64,000 bases of DNA from Burkholderiales bacterium. GTDB taxonomy: Bacteria > Pseudomonadota > Gammaproteobacteria > Burkholderiales > Burkholderiaceae_C. This document shows, one piece after another, positions 27,285-36,563 of this stretch (position 1 is the first letter of the stretch; each line of letters begins with the position of its first letter). Location of the stretch: contig JACRAY010000007.1 in the NCBI GenBank assembly GCA_016213325.1, forward strand, positions 124,001 through 188,000, in the 5' to 3' direction. The notes below the pieces were generated by a model. That model saw nothing but the letters and a program-made list of their open reading frames with translations, searched no databases and was not told the origin of the DNA. The translations under genes and the position numbers were made by a program.

Positions 27285-28769
27285 ATGGCGTATCGCGACC
27301 TGCGCGACTTCATGGCCCAGCTGGAGTCGGCGGGCGACCTGAAGCGCATCAAGGAGCCCGTCTCGCCGCACCTGGAGATGACGGCACTGGCCGACCGCGT
27401 GCTGCGCGCCGACGGGCCGGCGCTGCTGTTCGAGCAGCCCAGCGACGACCAGATGCCGGTGCTGGCCAACCTGTTCGGCTCGGTGCGGCGTGTGGCGCGG
27501 GCGATGGGCGTGGACGACCTGCGCAGCCTGCGGCCCATCGGCGAGCTGCTGGCGCAACTGAAGGAACCCGCGCCGCCGCAGGGCTTCAAGGACATGCTGG
27601 GCATGGCAGGCCTGCTCAAGCAGTTGTGGAACATGGCGCCGCGCGAGAACGGCAAGGCCGCCTGCCAGGAAGTGGTGTGGGAAGGCCGCGAAGTGGACCT
27701 GTCGCGCCTGCCCATCCAGCACTGCTGGCCCGGCGACGTGGCACCGCTCATCACATGGGGACTCGTGATCACCCGCGGGCCGCACAAGTCGCGCCAGAAC
27801 CTGGGCATCTACCGCCAGCAGGTGCTGGGGCCCAACAAGGTGATCATGCGCTGGCTGCCGCATCGCGGCGGCGCGCTGGACTTCCGCGACCACGCCATCG
27901 CCAACCCCGGCCAGCCGTATCCCGTGGCCGTCGCACTCGGTGCCGACCCCGCGACGCTGCTGGGTGCGGTGACGCCGGTGCCCGACAGCCTGTCGGAGTA
28001 CCAGTTCGCCGGCTTGCTGCGCGGGCAGCGCACCGAGGTTGCACGGGCCATCGGCGTGCCGCTGCAGGTTCCCGCCACCGCCGAGATCGTGCTGGAAGGC
28101 CACATCCGCCCCGACGCCACACATGCTTCCGGCTTCGAACATGCGCTCGAAGGCCCGTACGGCGACCACACCGGCTACTACAACGAGCAGGCCTCGTTCC
28201 CGGTGTTCACCATCGACCGCATCACGCTGAAGCGCCACGCGCTGTACCACTCCACCTACACCGGCAAGCCGCCCGACGAGCCTTCGATGCTGGGGCTGGC
28301 CATGAACGAGCTGTTCGTGCCGCTGCTGCAGCGCCAGTTCCCGGAAGTGGTCGACCTGTACCTGCCGCCGGAGGCGTGCAGCTACCGCATGGCCGTGGTT
28401 GCGATCCGCAAGGCCTACCCCGGCCACGCGCGCCGCATCATGATGGGCGTGTGGAGCCACCTGCGCCAGTTCATGTACACCAAGTTCATCATCGTGGTGG
28501 ACGACGACGTCGACGTGCGCGACTTCAAGGAAGTGCTGTGGGCGATGTCGTCGCGCATGGACCCCGCGCGCGACACCATGATGGTGGAGCAGACGCCGAT
28601 CGACTACCTCGACTTCGCTTCGCCGGTGGCGGGGCTGGGCAGCAAGATGGGCATGGATGCCACCAACAAGTGGCCGGGCGAGACCACGCGCGAATGGGGG
28701 CGGCCGATCCGCATGGACCAGGCCGTGGAGAAGCGCATGGAAGCGCTCTACCAATCGGTGATGGGCTAG
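27285..28769 (+). CDS. ubiD: UbiD-family prenyl-FMN-dependent decarboxylase
   Basis: This 494-residue protein is a UbiD-family (de)carboxylase, expected to act on 3-polyprenyl-4-hydroxybenzoate. Conserved landmarks are [19 protein letters not shown], the catalytic [11 protein letters not shown] segment (near residue 290) and the C-terminal [12 protein letters not shown], which matches the canonical UbiD ending. Its ATG directly abuts the ubiX stop. Its stop codon shares a CTAG palindrome with the stop of the convergent AstE-like gene. Confidence 0.93.
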   Translation: MAYRDLRDFMAQLESAGDLKRIKEPVSPHLEMTALADRVLRADGPALLFEQPSDDQMPVLANLFGSVRRVARAMGVDDLRSLRPIGELLAQLKEPAPPQGFKDMLGMAGLLKQLWNMAPRENGKAACQEVVWEGREVDLSRLPIQHCWPGDVAPLITWGLVITRGPHKSRQNLGIYRQQVLGPNKVIMRWLPHRGGALDFRDHAIANPGQPYPVAVALGADPATLLGAVTPVPDSLSEYQFAGLLRGQRTEVARAIGVPLQVPATAEIVLEGHIRPDATHASGFEHALEGPYGDHTGYYNEQASFPVFTIDRITLKRHALYHSTYTGKPPDEPSMLGLAMNELFVPLLQRQFPEVVDLYLPPEACSYRMAVVAIRKAYPGHARRIMMGVWSHLRQFMYTKFIIVVDDDVDVRDFKEVLWAMSSRMDPARDTMMVEQTPIDYLDFASPVAGLGSKMGMDATNKWPGETTREWGRPIRMDQAVEKRMEALYQSVMG

Positions 28770-29710
28770 GGCACGCGGCGCGCGAAGCGCACGGCGGTTT
28801 CGCCGCGCTTGCGGAACGCTTCGGTAGCCGGCATGACCAGGTAGGTGTCGTCATGCGGCGTACGCACTTCGCGCTCGCCGTCACGGCCGACCAGGGTTCC
28901 CGCAGCCGGCACCACTTCCATGTTGCCCCACTCGCGCACGAACTCGAAGCTGTCGGTTGTGATGGTCACGGCTTCGGTGACCTCGATCACGGTCTGCGCA
29001 ACGGGCGCATCCGCTGACCCGCAACCCAGGTACGCAAACAAGGTCCTGCGCACCGCTTCGCGAGCCGCATCGATGGCCGCCAGGCTGAAATGCTCGCCGC
29101 ACTCGACCAGCATCGCAACCGGTGCCGCGGCGGCGTCGCCATACGGCGCGCGATCGATCAGGCGCAGCCCCGCCGCATGGCCCGGGTCCTGCACCAGCAG
29201 GCCGGGAAAGCCGATGCGGCGTGCCATCTCCACGTTCTTCGCGGCGCGCCCCACCAGGCCCAGCGCGGGTGCCGGCTGCGTCATCGAATGCAGGTCCAGC
29301 AGCACGTCGGCGCCCGACACGAAAGGCAGGATCTCGCGGGCACGCCGCAGTTCGACGGTGGCGTCGCCGGGCAACGCGGCGTCGACCCGGCCCCACACCC
29401 GGTTGAGGTCTTCGTCCACCTTGCGGCAGGCGGACTTGTTGGCATCGTCCAGCCGCCGGTAGGCTTCGAGGTTGCAGAACACCAGCGTGAGCCGGCCGCG
29501 CACGAGCGCGGGTGGCTGTTCCAGCAAGGGCACGAGCGCCGCCGCACCGCACACCTCGTTGCCGTGGACCAGCGCGGTGATCACGACATGCGGGCCGCCG
29601 GTGTCGCTCTCGAAGCGCCACACGCCGGGCGTGCCGCAGTTCGATCCGGCCAGGCGTTCGGCCGGCGGCAGCGGCGCCGCGCCGCCTTCAGACAGGGTGA
29701 TGGTGCTCAT
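28766..29710 (-). CDS. succinylglutamate desuccinylase/aspartoacylase family protein
   Basis: This 314-residue zinc carboxypeptidase-like protein has the AstE/ASPA zinc-binding pattern: [10 protein letters not shown] (His and Glu ligands, near residue 48) and LLDLHSMTQ (third His, near residue 133), followed by a [12 protein letters not shown] segment with the catalytic Glu. It probably deacylates an N-acyl amino acid or a related amide. It is a single gene facing ubiD. The start at MSTITLSEG is chosen because the sequence further upstream is not protein-like. Confidence 0.85.
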   Translation of the reverse strand: MSTITLSEGGAAPLPPAERLAGSNCGTPGVWRFESDTGGPHVVITALVHGNEVCGAAALVPLLEQPPALVRGRLTLVFCNLEAYRRLDDANKSACRKVDEDLNRVWGRVDAALPGDATVELRRAREILPFVSGADVLLDLHSMTQPAPALGLVGRAAKNVEMARRIGFPGLLVQDPGHAAGLRLIDRAPYGDAAAAPVAMLVECGEHFSLAAIDAAREAVRRTLFAYLGCGSADAPVAQTVIEVTEAVTITTDSFEFVREWGNMEVVPAAGTLVGRDGEREVRTPHDDTYLVMPATEAFRKRGETAVRFARRVP

Positions 29711-29851
29711 GCGGGACTGTACCTTGCCGGCTGCCCCTGATCCCGATTCGAACGCCGAGTTCCGTGGCCGGACGCCGGGAAAACACTCGCTGCCGGGGCC
29801 GGTCGAGTCGTACGATTTGCGCTGGCCGATTTCACCGCAGAAGGAGAAGCC

Positions 29852-30547
29852 ATGCACAACAGGACAAGAATCGCTTTGCTGGCCGCAGCCAGCGCCATTG
29901 CAGTGGCGGGATGCACGACCATGCAGTCCGGCCCCGCCGGAATGAGTTTCTTCGTGACCAGCGTCAACCCCGGCAAGGGCGGCGACCTGGGCGGACTCGA
30001 AGGCGCCGACCGGCACTGCCAGTCGCTGGCGCAGGCCGCGGGTGCCGGCGCCCGCAAGTGGCGCGCTTACCTGAGCACGCAGGCGCCCGCGCTGAACAGC
30101 CCTGAGTTCGTCAATGCGCGCGACCGCATCGGCAAGGGTCCGTGGCAAAACGCCAAGGGCGACGTGATCGCGCGCGATGTCGACGACCTGCACTCAGCCA
30201 ACAACAGGATCACCAAGGAAACCGCCCTCGACGAGCGCGGACGCCTCGTGAACGGGCGCACGGAGACGCCCAACAAGCATGACATGCTGACCGGCTCCCG
30301 GCCCGATGGAACGGCCTTCGGGGGCGGGCCGGCGGGCGGATCGCGCCTTCCTGACATGACCTGCGGCAACTGGACCAAGGGCACCGCGGAAGGCTCGGCC
30401 ATGACGGGCCACCATGATCGCGCAGGCCCCATCGGCGCGCCGTGGGCCACGTCCTGGAACTCGGGACACCCGACGGTCGGTTGCAGCATGGACCGCATCC
30501 GCCCGACCGGCGGCGACGGGCTGTTCTACTGCTTCGCGGCAGACTAG
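29852..30547 (+). CDS. lipoprotein with DUF1554/lectin-like C-terminal domain
   Basis: This 231-residue protein has a lipoprotein signal peptide ending in a lipobox AVAGC (Cys21), so it should be anchored in a membrane facing the periplasm or outside. The mature part begins with FFVTSVNPGKGGDLGGLEGADRH, a pattern I associate with DUF1554-type domains, and ends with SWNSGHPTVGCSMDRIRPTGGDG, reminiscent of endostatin-like folds. The function is unknown. An AAGGAGAAG ribosome site precedes the ATG. Its stop overlaps that of paaZ in a shared CTAG. Confidence 0.75.
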   Translation: MHNRTRIALLAAASAIAVAGCTTMQSGPAGMSFFVTSVNPGKGGDLGGLEGADRHCQSLAQAAGAGARKWRAYLSTQAPALNSPEFVNARDRIGKGPWQNAKGDVIARDVDDLHSANNRITKETALDERGRLVNGRTETPNKHDMLTGSRPDGTAFGGGPAGGSRLPDMTCGNWTKGTAEGSAMTGHHDRAGPIGAPWATSWNSGHPTVGCSMDRIRPTGGDGLFYCFAAD

Positions 30548-32568
30548 CCGCGCTTGGCAACGAGCGTGAGGATGTCGTAGCTCGCCACCAGTTCGCCGTC
30601 CTGGTTGGTCACCTCGACGTCCCAGGCGACGACGCCCTGGTCCTTCTTCTTGTCGACCTTGCGCTTGGCGGTGAGCCGCGCGCGGATCGTGTCGCCGATG
30701 CCCACCGGCTTGACGAAGCGCAGCGTGTCCAGCCCGTAGTTGGCCAGCACCGGCCCCGGCGCGGGTGACACGAACAGGCCCGCCGCCGCCGACAGCACGA
30801 AGTAGCCGTGGGCGATGCGCTTGCCGAACTGCGAGTCCTTCGCCGCGATCTCGTCGAAGTGCATGTAGAAGTAGTCGCCGGAGATGCCGCCGAAGTTGAC
30901 AAGGTCGGCTTCGCTCACGGTGCGCCTGTGCGTGAGCAGCGAGTCGCCGATCTGCAGGTCTTCGAAGTACTTGCGGAACGGGTGCACATCGGACTCGCGG
31001 ACCTTGGCACCACGGATGTGTTCGCCGGTGACGGCAGCCAGCATGGTGGGCGAGCCCTGCACCGCGGTGCGCTGCAGGTAGTGCTTGACCGCGCGCACGC
31101 CACCCAGCTCTTCGCCCCCGCCCGCGCGGCCCGGGCCGCCGTGCTTGAGCACCGGCAACGGCGAGCCGTGGCCGGTCGACTCGACTGCCGCTTCGCGGTC
31201 CAGGATGAGGATGCGCCCATGCAGCGCCGCCGCCGCCGGCACGAAGCGCGCCGCCGTCGCCGGGTCTTTCGTCACCAGCGTGCCCACCAGGCTGCCCTTG
31301 CCGCGGGCCGCGAGCGCCAGCGCCTCGTCCAGCCCGTCGTACGCCATCAGCGTGCTCACCGGCCCGAAGGCTTCGATGTCGTGCACCGCATCGTCGGTCA
31401 TCGGGTTGCGTGCCAGCAGCAGCGTCGGAGAGAAGAAAGCGCCGTCGGCCACGCCTTCCCCTCTCGGCGCAAAGCCGTTGCGCTCGCTGAACACCACCTC
31501 GGCATTTTCAGCCAGCGCACGCACGCGGTCGGCCACGTCGGCCTGCTGCGCATGCGAGGCCAGCGCGCCCATGCGCACGTCCTCCATCGATGGGTCGCCC
31601 ACCACCACCTTGGCCAGCCGCGCGGCCAGCCGCTTCGCCACTTCGTCGACATACGCCTTCGGCACGATCGCGCGCCGGATCGCCGTGCACTTCTGGCCGG
31701 CCTTCACCGTCATCTCGCGCGCGACCTCTTTCACGAACAGGTCGAACTCCTCGTCGTCGGGGGTCACGTCGGGCGCCAGCACGGCGCAGTTGAGCGAGTC
31801 GGCTTCCGCATTGAAGGGAATCGACTGGCGCACCACGTTCGGGTGCACGCGCAGCCTGGCGGCGGTGTCGGCCGAGCCGGTGAAGGTCACCACGTCCGAG
31901 CCATCCAGCCGGTCGAGCAGGTCGCCGGTGCTGCCGATCACGAGTTGCAGCGCGCCTTCGGGCAGCAGGCCCGACTCCACCAGCAGGCGCACCGCCGCTT
32001 CGGTGAGGTAGCTCGTGGACGTGGCCGGCTTGCCGATGCAGGGCATGCCCGCCAGGAAGCTCGGTGCGAACTTCTCCAGCAGGCCCCACACCGGGAAGTT
32101 GAAGGCGTTGATATGCACCGCCACGCCACCGCGCGGCACCAGGATGTGCGTGCCTGCGAAGCCGCCCTTCTTGCCGAGCGGCATGGCCGGGCCTTCGTGC
32201 ACCACGTTGCCCGAAGGCAGCTCGTTGCCGCCCACGCTGGCATATGCGAACAGCGTGCCGCTGCCGCCTTCGATGTCGATCCAGCTGTCGGTGCGAGTGG
32301 CACCGGTGTGCGCCGACACCGCGTACAGCTCCTCCTTGCGTTCGGCCAGCAGCTTGGCCATCGCCTTCAGCCGTTCCGAGCGCTGCTGGAAGTCGAGCTT
32401 CAGCAGGTTGGGCACGCCGACGCGCCGCGCATGCGCGGCTGCTTCGGCGAAGTCGATCGCTTCGCCGTGCGTGCTGGCAACCGGCTTGCCGTTGACGGCA
32501 CTGCGCAGTTGCTGAGCAGGTTCGCTGCCGATCCAGCGGCCGGCGATGAAACTTTGGAGGGTCTTCAT
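30544..32568 (-). CDS. paaZ: PaaZ: oxepin-CoA hydrolase / 3-oxo-5,6-dehydrosuberyl-CoA dehydrogenase
   Basis: This 674-residue bifunctional enzyme has an N-terminal aldehyde dehydrogenase (about 1-530; catalytic Cys in GQKCTAIRR, cofactor region TFTGSADTA) fused to a C-terminal MaoC hydratase (about 540-674; GGISGDYFYMHFD with the catalytic Asp/His). It opens the oxepin ring and oxidises the aldehyde in aerobic phenylacetate breakdown. No other paa genes are in the window. The start at MKTLQSF leaves a 30-bp palindrome just upstream free as an operator. Confidence 0.94.
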   Translation of the reverse strand: MKTLQSFIAGRWIGSEPAQQLRSAVNGKPVASTHGEAIDFAEAAAHARRVGVPNLLKLDFQQRSERLKAMAKLLAERKEELYAVSAHTGATRTDSWIDIEGGSGTLFAYASVGGNELPSGNVVHEGPAMPLGKKGGFAGTHILVPRGGVAVHINAFNFPVWGLLEKFAPSFLAGMPCIGKPATSTSYLTEAAVRLLVESGLLPEGALQLVIGSTGDLLDRLDGSDVVTFTGSADTAARLRVHPNVVRQSIPFNAEADSLNCAVLAPDVTPDDEEFDLFVKEVAREMTVKAGQKCTAIRRAIVPKAYVDEVAKRLAARLAKVVVGDPSMEDVRMGALASHAQQADVADRVRALAENAEVVFSERNGFAPRGEGVADGAFFSPTLLLARNPMTDDAVHDIEAFGPVSTLMAYDGLDEALALAARGKGSLVGTLVTKDPATAARFVPAAAALHGRILILDREAAVESTGHGSPLPVLKHGGPGRAGGGEELGGVRAVKHYLQRTAVQGSPTMLAAVTGEHIRGAKVRESDVHPFRKYFEDLQIGDSLLTHRRTVSEADLVNFGGISGDYFYMHFDEIAAKDSQFGKRIAHGYFVLSAAAGLFVSPAPGPVLANYGLDTLRFVKPVGIGDTIRARLTAKRKVDKKKDQGVVAWDVEVTNQDGELVASYDILTLVAKRG

Positions 32569-32578
32569 GGGGGTGGGG

Positions 32579-32608
32579 TTGTTTCCCGACCGATTGGTCG
32601 GGAAACAA
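32579..32608. promoter_or_regulatory. 30-bp near-perfect palindrome in front of paaZ (TetR/PaaR-type operator)
   Basis: Arms TTGTTTCCCGACC and GGTCGGGAAACAA flank a GATT centre; only one of 15 pairs mismatches. The CCGACC...GGTCGG core resembles the ACCGACCGGTCGGT operator described for the TetR-family regulator PaaR in Burkholderiales. It ends 11 bases from the paaZ ATG, so bound repressor would block initiation. No tetR gene is in the window. Confidence 0.7.
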
Positions 32609-32655
32609 CTATACAGGTTCACTGGAACCCGCGACCCGACGCCGTCGCTCGTGCG

Positions 32656-33645
32656 TCACGCCCGTGCGTCGGAAGCGATCCTCACGGACCCGCGTGCCAG
32701 CCACTGCGCAACTTCCTGTGCGGTCGGGGGCATGCAGCCGGGCCGCTGCACATCGAGGCTGGCGCAGGCCATCCCGCGCGCGAGGGCTGCGCGCAGTGTC
32801 GGCGTGTCGGCGGCGCCGCCACGCTCCAGCAGTCCGGCCAGCAGGCCAGCGAAGAAGCAGTCGCCGGCCCCGACCGTGTCGGCAACCGTCAACGGCTCGC
32901 GCTCCACCGCATGCAGGTACCGGCCATCGCGCGTGACCAGCGCGGCGCCGGCGGCGCCGCGAGTCAGCGCGACCAGGCAGGCGGGTCCCAGCGCGAACAG
33001 TTCGGCCGCGGCTTCCAGCGGGTCTTCGAGGTGCGGGTATAGCAGCGCCAGGTCATCGTCGCTCACCTTGATGATGTCGGCCAGCCCGAGCGCAGCCCGC
33101 ACACTGGCACGGTACGCGGCTTCGTCGCGCGCGACGGCGGGCCGCAGGTTCGCGTCCACCGCAACCAGGACGCCGCGGCTGCGGCAGTCCTGCAGCCACG
33201 GCAGATAGCGCGCGCGGTCCTCGGGCAGCAGGGCCAGGCAGCCCGTGCAGGCCAGCTGGATGTCCCTCAGCGCGCGAGTCGCTTCGATCAGCTGCGAGGC
33301 GTTGCCTGCGCGGTCCGCCACGCCTTCGCGATGGAAGGTGTACTCGGGCTTGCCGTCCGCGTCGAGCGCCACCAGCGCGAGCGACGTGGGCTCATCCACC
33401 GGCTGCGCGTACGCGAGCGCCACGCCCGCTTCGTGCAGTGCCCGGCCCAGCTCGCGCCCGAACCGGTCGCGCGACAGGGCATTGAGATAGGTGGTGCCCA
33501 CGCCCTGCAGGGCGAGCGCACGCGCCAGGTTGTAGACGGCGCCGCCGGCATGCGCCGCGTAGCGGCCGTCGGGCTGCCGGACAAGGTCGATCAGCGCCTC
33601 GCCGGCGGCCACGGCGCGGATGAAGGGAAAGTCAGGGTTTTCCAC
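32656..33645 (-). CDS. PfkB-family sugar kinase, probable fructokinase
   Basis: This 329-residue ribokinase-superfamily kinase phosphorylates a sugar, probably fructose given the neighbouring transporter. The N-terminal GEALIDLV, the GGAVYNLARALALQG substrate motif and the C-terminal DTVGAGDCFFAGLLAGLL (anion hole and catalytic Asp) are clear. The start is a GTG (reading VENPDFPF) with no strong ribosome site; no ATG fits. It is divergent from the transporter genes across a short AT-rich region, so both are likely controlled by the ROK regulator. Confidence 0.85.
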   Translation of the reverse strand: MENPDFPFIRAVAAGEALIDLVRQPDGRYAAHAGGAVYNLARALALQGVGTTYLNALSRDRFGRELGRALHEAGVALAYAQPVDEPTSLALVALDADGKPEYTFHREGVADRAGNASQLIEATRALRDIQLACTGCLALLPEDRARYLPWLQDCRSRGVLVAVDANLRPAVARDEAAYRASVRAALGLADIIKVSDDDLALLYPHLEDPLEAAAELFALGPACLVALTRGAAGAALVTRDGRYLHAVEREPLTVADTVGAGDCFFAGLLAGLLERGGAADTPTLRAALARGMACASLDVQRPGCMPPTAQEVAQWLARGSVRIASDARA

Positions 33646-33658
33646 TAACTAAAACCAG

Positions 33659-33688
33659 TTGATTTAATTAAGGTGCCGCGACTATAGT
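33659..33688 (+). promoter_or_regulatory. sigma-70-type promoter of the fructose ABC operon
   Basis: TTGATT (33659-33664) and TATAGT (33683-33688) are separated by 18 bases, in an AT-rich island (TTTAATTAA) unlike its surroundings. It lies 68 bases ahead of the binding-protein gene. The same AT-rich stretch is next to the GTG start of the divergent kinase and is the likely binding area of the ROK regulator; I see no single clear operator dyad. Confidence 0.5.
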
Positions 33689-33755
33689 TCGCGCCAGCCC
33701 CGGCGTAAAGAGCGCCCTGCCCCCGCCGGCCCACCCGCTCCCAGGAGACACCGCC

Positions 33756-34745
33756 ATGAACCTCATCGCCCGACACGCGCTCGCTGCCGGCCTGGCCCTT
33801 GCTGCCGGCGCCGCCGCGTCGCAGACACCCCCCGTGATCGGCCTGATCACCAAGACCGACACCAACCCGTTCTTCGTGAAGATGAAGGAAGGCGCCGAGG
33901 CCGAGGCCAAGAAGGCGGGCGCGAAGCTGCTCACGGCAGCCGGCAAGAGCGACGGCGACACCGCGAGCCAGATCGCCGCGCTGGAGAACATGGCCTCGGC
34001 CGGCGCAAAGACGATCCTCATTACGTCCAGCGGCGACGCCATCGTGCCGACCGTGAAGAAGCTGCAGGCCCGGGGCGTGCAGGTGATCGCTCTGGACAGC
34101 CCGTTCAACGGCGCCGACGCCCTGTTCGCCACCGACAACTACCAGGCTGGCCGGCTGATCGGCCAGTATGCGAAGGCCGCGCTCGGCGGCAAGACGGCGA
34201 AGATCGCCACGCTCGACCTGTTCCCCGGCCACCCTGTGGGCGCGCAGCGCCACAACGGTTTCATGAAGGGCTTCGGCCTGAGCGCCGCCGGCGCGGACGC
34301 CAACGAGCTGTCGAAGGACCCTGCCATCGCCTGCATGTCGGACAGTTTCGGCGACGTTGCCAAGGGCCAGACGGCCATGGAGAACTGCCTGCAGAAGGCG
34401 CCCGACATCAACGTGGTCTACACCATCAACGAGCCGGCCGCCGCAGGCGCCTTCAACGCGCTGAAGAAGGCGGGCAAGGAGAAGAACGTGATCATCGTGT
34501 CGGTGGACGGTGGCTGCCAGGGCGTGCGCGACACCGCAGCCGGCGCGATCGCCGCGACGTCTCAGCAATATCCGCTGAAGATGGCCGCCATGGGCGTCGC
34601 CGCCGGCGTGGACTACGCGAAGGGCGGCAAGAAGGCGTCGGGCTACACCGACACCGGCGTGACGCTGATCTCCGCGAAGCCGGTCGCCGGCGTCGACAGC
34701 AAGGACACGAAGACGGGGCTGGAACTGTGCTGGGGCAACAAGTAA
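33756..34745 (+). CDS. frcB: sugar ABC transporter substrate-binding protein (FrcB-like)
   Basis: This 329-residue periplasmic binding protein has a signal peptide (about 1-22, cleavage after AAAASQ region) and a type I periplasmic fold of the ribose/fructose group: IGLITKTDTNPFFVKMKEGAE, then a DSPFNGADALFATDNYQAG ligand segment. The SDSFGDVAKGQTAMENCLQ stretch is typical of fructose-binding FrcB proteins. It is the first gene of an operon with permease, ATPase and ROK regulator, and has an AGGAGACA ribosome site complementary to the candidate small RNA. Confidence 0.88.
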   Translation: MNLIARHALAAGLALAAGAAASQTPPVIGLITKTDTNPFFVKMKEGAEAEAKKAGAKLLTAAGKSDGDTASQIAALENMASAGAKTILITSSGDAIVPTVKKLQARGVQVIALDSPFNGADALFATDNYQAGRLIGQYAKAALGGKTAKIATLDLFPGHPVGAQRHNGFMKGFGLSAAGADANELSKDPAIACMSDSFGDVAKGQTAMENCLQKAPDINVVYTINEPAAAGAFNALKKAGKEKNVIIVSVDGGCQGVRDTAAGAIAATSQQYPLKMAAMGVAAGVDYAKGGKKASGYTDTGVTLISAKPVAGVDSKDTKTGLELCWGNK

Positions 34746-35770
34746 AGTCCGCACTGCCGGACAGCGCGGCGGCGGCTTCGGCACCGTTCGCTCCTGCCGC
34801 CGGAAAGCTGCGCCCGATGATCTCGCCACGCCAACTGCCCTGGGGCCTGCTCGGTCCCTGGCTCGCGCTCGCAGCCGCCTGCGCGTTCTTCGCCACCCAG
34901 TCGGACCGCTTCCTCACGGGCGAGAACCTTTCCCTCGTGTTGCAGCAGGTGATGGTGGTCGGCGTGCTGGCCATCGGCCAGACGCTGGTGATCCTCACTG
35001 CCGGCATCGACCTGTCGTGCGGGATGGTGATGTCGCTGGCCTCGATGGTGATCACCAAGCTGGCCGTGGAAAACGGCCTGGCGCCGTGGCTCGCGGTGCT
35101 GTGCGGCCTGGGCGTGGCCTGCCTGTTCGGGCTGCTCAACGGCCTGCTGGTGACCCAGGCGCGCCTGCCATCGTTCATCGTGACGCTGGGCACGATGAAC
35201 ATCGCGTTCGCCCTGACGCAAATCTACTCGCAGTCGCAAGTGGTGAGCAACGTGCCCGACTCGCTGACCGCCATCGGCAATACGTTCACGCTGGGCGGCA
35301 CGCAGTTCAGCTGGGGGTCGGTGCTGATGCTGGGCCTGTACCTGCTCGCATGGCGCGCGCTGGCCGACACGGCGCCGGGCCGGCACATCTACGCCGTGGG
35401 CAACAACAGCGAGGCGGCACGCCTCACCGGGATTCCGGTGGCGCGCGTGCTGCTCGCCGTCTACGTGCTGGCCGGGCTGTTCTACGGACTCGCCGCGCTG
35501 CTGTCCATCGCCCGCACCGGGGTGGGTGACCCCCAGGCCGGCACCACGGAAAACCTGGACGCCATTACCGCCGTCGTGCTGGGCGGCACCAGCCTGTTCG
35601 GCGGCCGCGGCGTTATCCTCGGTTCGCTGGTGGGCGCCGTGATCGTCGGCGTGTTCCGCAACGGCCTCACGCTGATGGGCGTGCCTTCGGTCGTGCAGAC
35701 GCTGATCACGGGCGTGCTGGTGATCCTGGCCGTGGCGGCGGACACCCTGTCGCGCAGGGGGGCACGATGA
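34727..35770 (+). CDS. frcC: sugar ABC transporter permease (FrcC-like)
   Basis: This 347-residue protein is a RbsC/FrcC-type inner-membrane permease with about 8-10 hydrophobic segments. The GQTLVILTAGIDLSCG segment and the late ILGGTSLFGGRG-like coupling sequence (here AVVLGGTSLFGGRG) are characteristic. The frame opens at GTG 34727, overlapping frcB by 19 bases with GGGGCTGGA ahead; an ATG at 34817 is an alternative that removes 30 Ala-rich residues. The stop overlaps the ATPase start by ATGA. Confidence 0.87.
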   Translation: MLGQQVKSALPDSAAAASAPFAPAAGKLRPMISPRQLPWGLLGPWLALAAACAFFATQSDRFLTGENLSLVLQQVMVVGVLAIGQTLVILTAGIDLSCGMVMSLASMVITKLAVENGLAPWLAVLCGLGVACLFGLLNGLLVTQARLPSFIVTLGTMNIAFALTQIYSQSQVVSNVPDSLTAIGNTFTLGGTQFSWGSVLMLGLYLLAWRALADTAPGRHIYAVGNNSEAARLTGIPVARVLLAVYVLAGLFYGLAALLSIARTGVGDPQAGTTENLDAITAVVLGGTSLFGGRGVILGSLVGAVIVGVFRNGLTLMGVPSVVQTLITGVLVILAVAADTLSRRGAR

Positions 35771-36561
35771 GCGCCGGCCCCCGCATCGTGATGCAGGCGC
35801 GCGGCCTGGTGAAGCGCTATGGCCATGTCACCGCGCTGGATGGCACCGACTTCGAACTGCGCGAACGCGAGGTGCTGGCGGTGATCGGCGACAACGGCGC
35901 GGGCAAGTCGTCGCTGATCAAGGCGCTGTCCGGCGCCACGTTGCCGACCTCGGGCGAGATCCTGCTGGATGGCCGGGCGGTGCACTTCAGGTCGCCGATC
36001 GAAGCGCGCCGCGCCGGCATCGAGACGGTGTACCAGGACCTGGCGGTGGCGCCGGCGATGACCATCGCCGAGAACCTGTTCCTGGGCCGCGAGCTCCTGC
36101 GGGCCAATCCGCTGGCGCGCTGGCTGCGCATCCTGGACAAGAAGGCCATGGCGGCGCAGGCCGTCCAGCGCTTGCAGGAGCTGAAGGTGGGCATCCGCTC
36201 GATGACGCAGGCGGTGGAAACGCTGTCGGGCGGGCAGCGCCAATGCGTGGCAGTCGCGCGCGCCGCGGCGTTCGCGCAGCACGTCGTGATCATGGACGAA
36301 CCGACTGCAGCGCTCGGCGTGAAGGAGGGCAACATGGTGCTGGACCTGATCCGGCGCGTGCGCGACCGCGGGCTCGCCGTGGTCCTGATCAGCCACAACA
36401 TGCCGCATGTTTTCGAGGTAGCCGACCGCATCCACATCCAGCGCCTGGGCAGGCGTGCTGCGGTGGTCAACCCGAAGGCGATCGGCATGAGCGACGCCGT
36501 GGCGGTGATGACCGGCGCCTGCGCGGCGCAAGACCTGCCGGCGTCGGCGCTTGCCCACTGA
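35767..36561 (+). CDS. frcA: sugar ABC transporter ATPase (FrcA-like)
   Basis: This 264-residue single-domain ATPase has Walker A GDNGAGKSS, signature LSGGQRQCVAVARA and Walker B VVIMDEP. Unlike RbsA/XylG, which have two ATPase halves, this is the one-domain type found with FrcB and FrcC, supporting a fructose-type system. It follows the permease by an ATGA overlap and precedes the ROK gene by two bases. Confidence 0.88.
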   Translation: MSAGPRIVMQARGLVKRYGHVTALDGTDFELREREVLAVIGDNGAGKSSLIKALSGATLPTSGEILLDGRAVHFRSPIEARRAGIETVYQDLAVAPAMTIAENLFLGRELLRANPLARWLRILDKKAMAAQAVQRLQELKVGIRSMTQAVETLSGGQRQCVAVARAAAFAQHVVIMDEPTAALGVKEGNMVLDLIRRVRDRGLAVVLISHNMPHVFEVADRIHIQRLGRRAAVVNPKAIGMSDAVAVMTGACAAQDLPASALAH

Positions 36562-36563
36562 CC

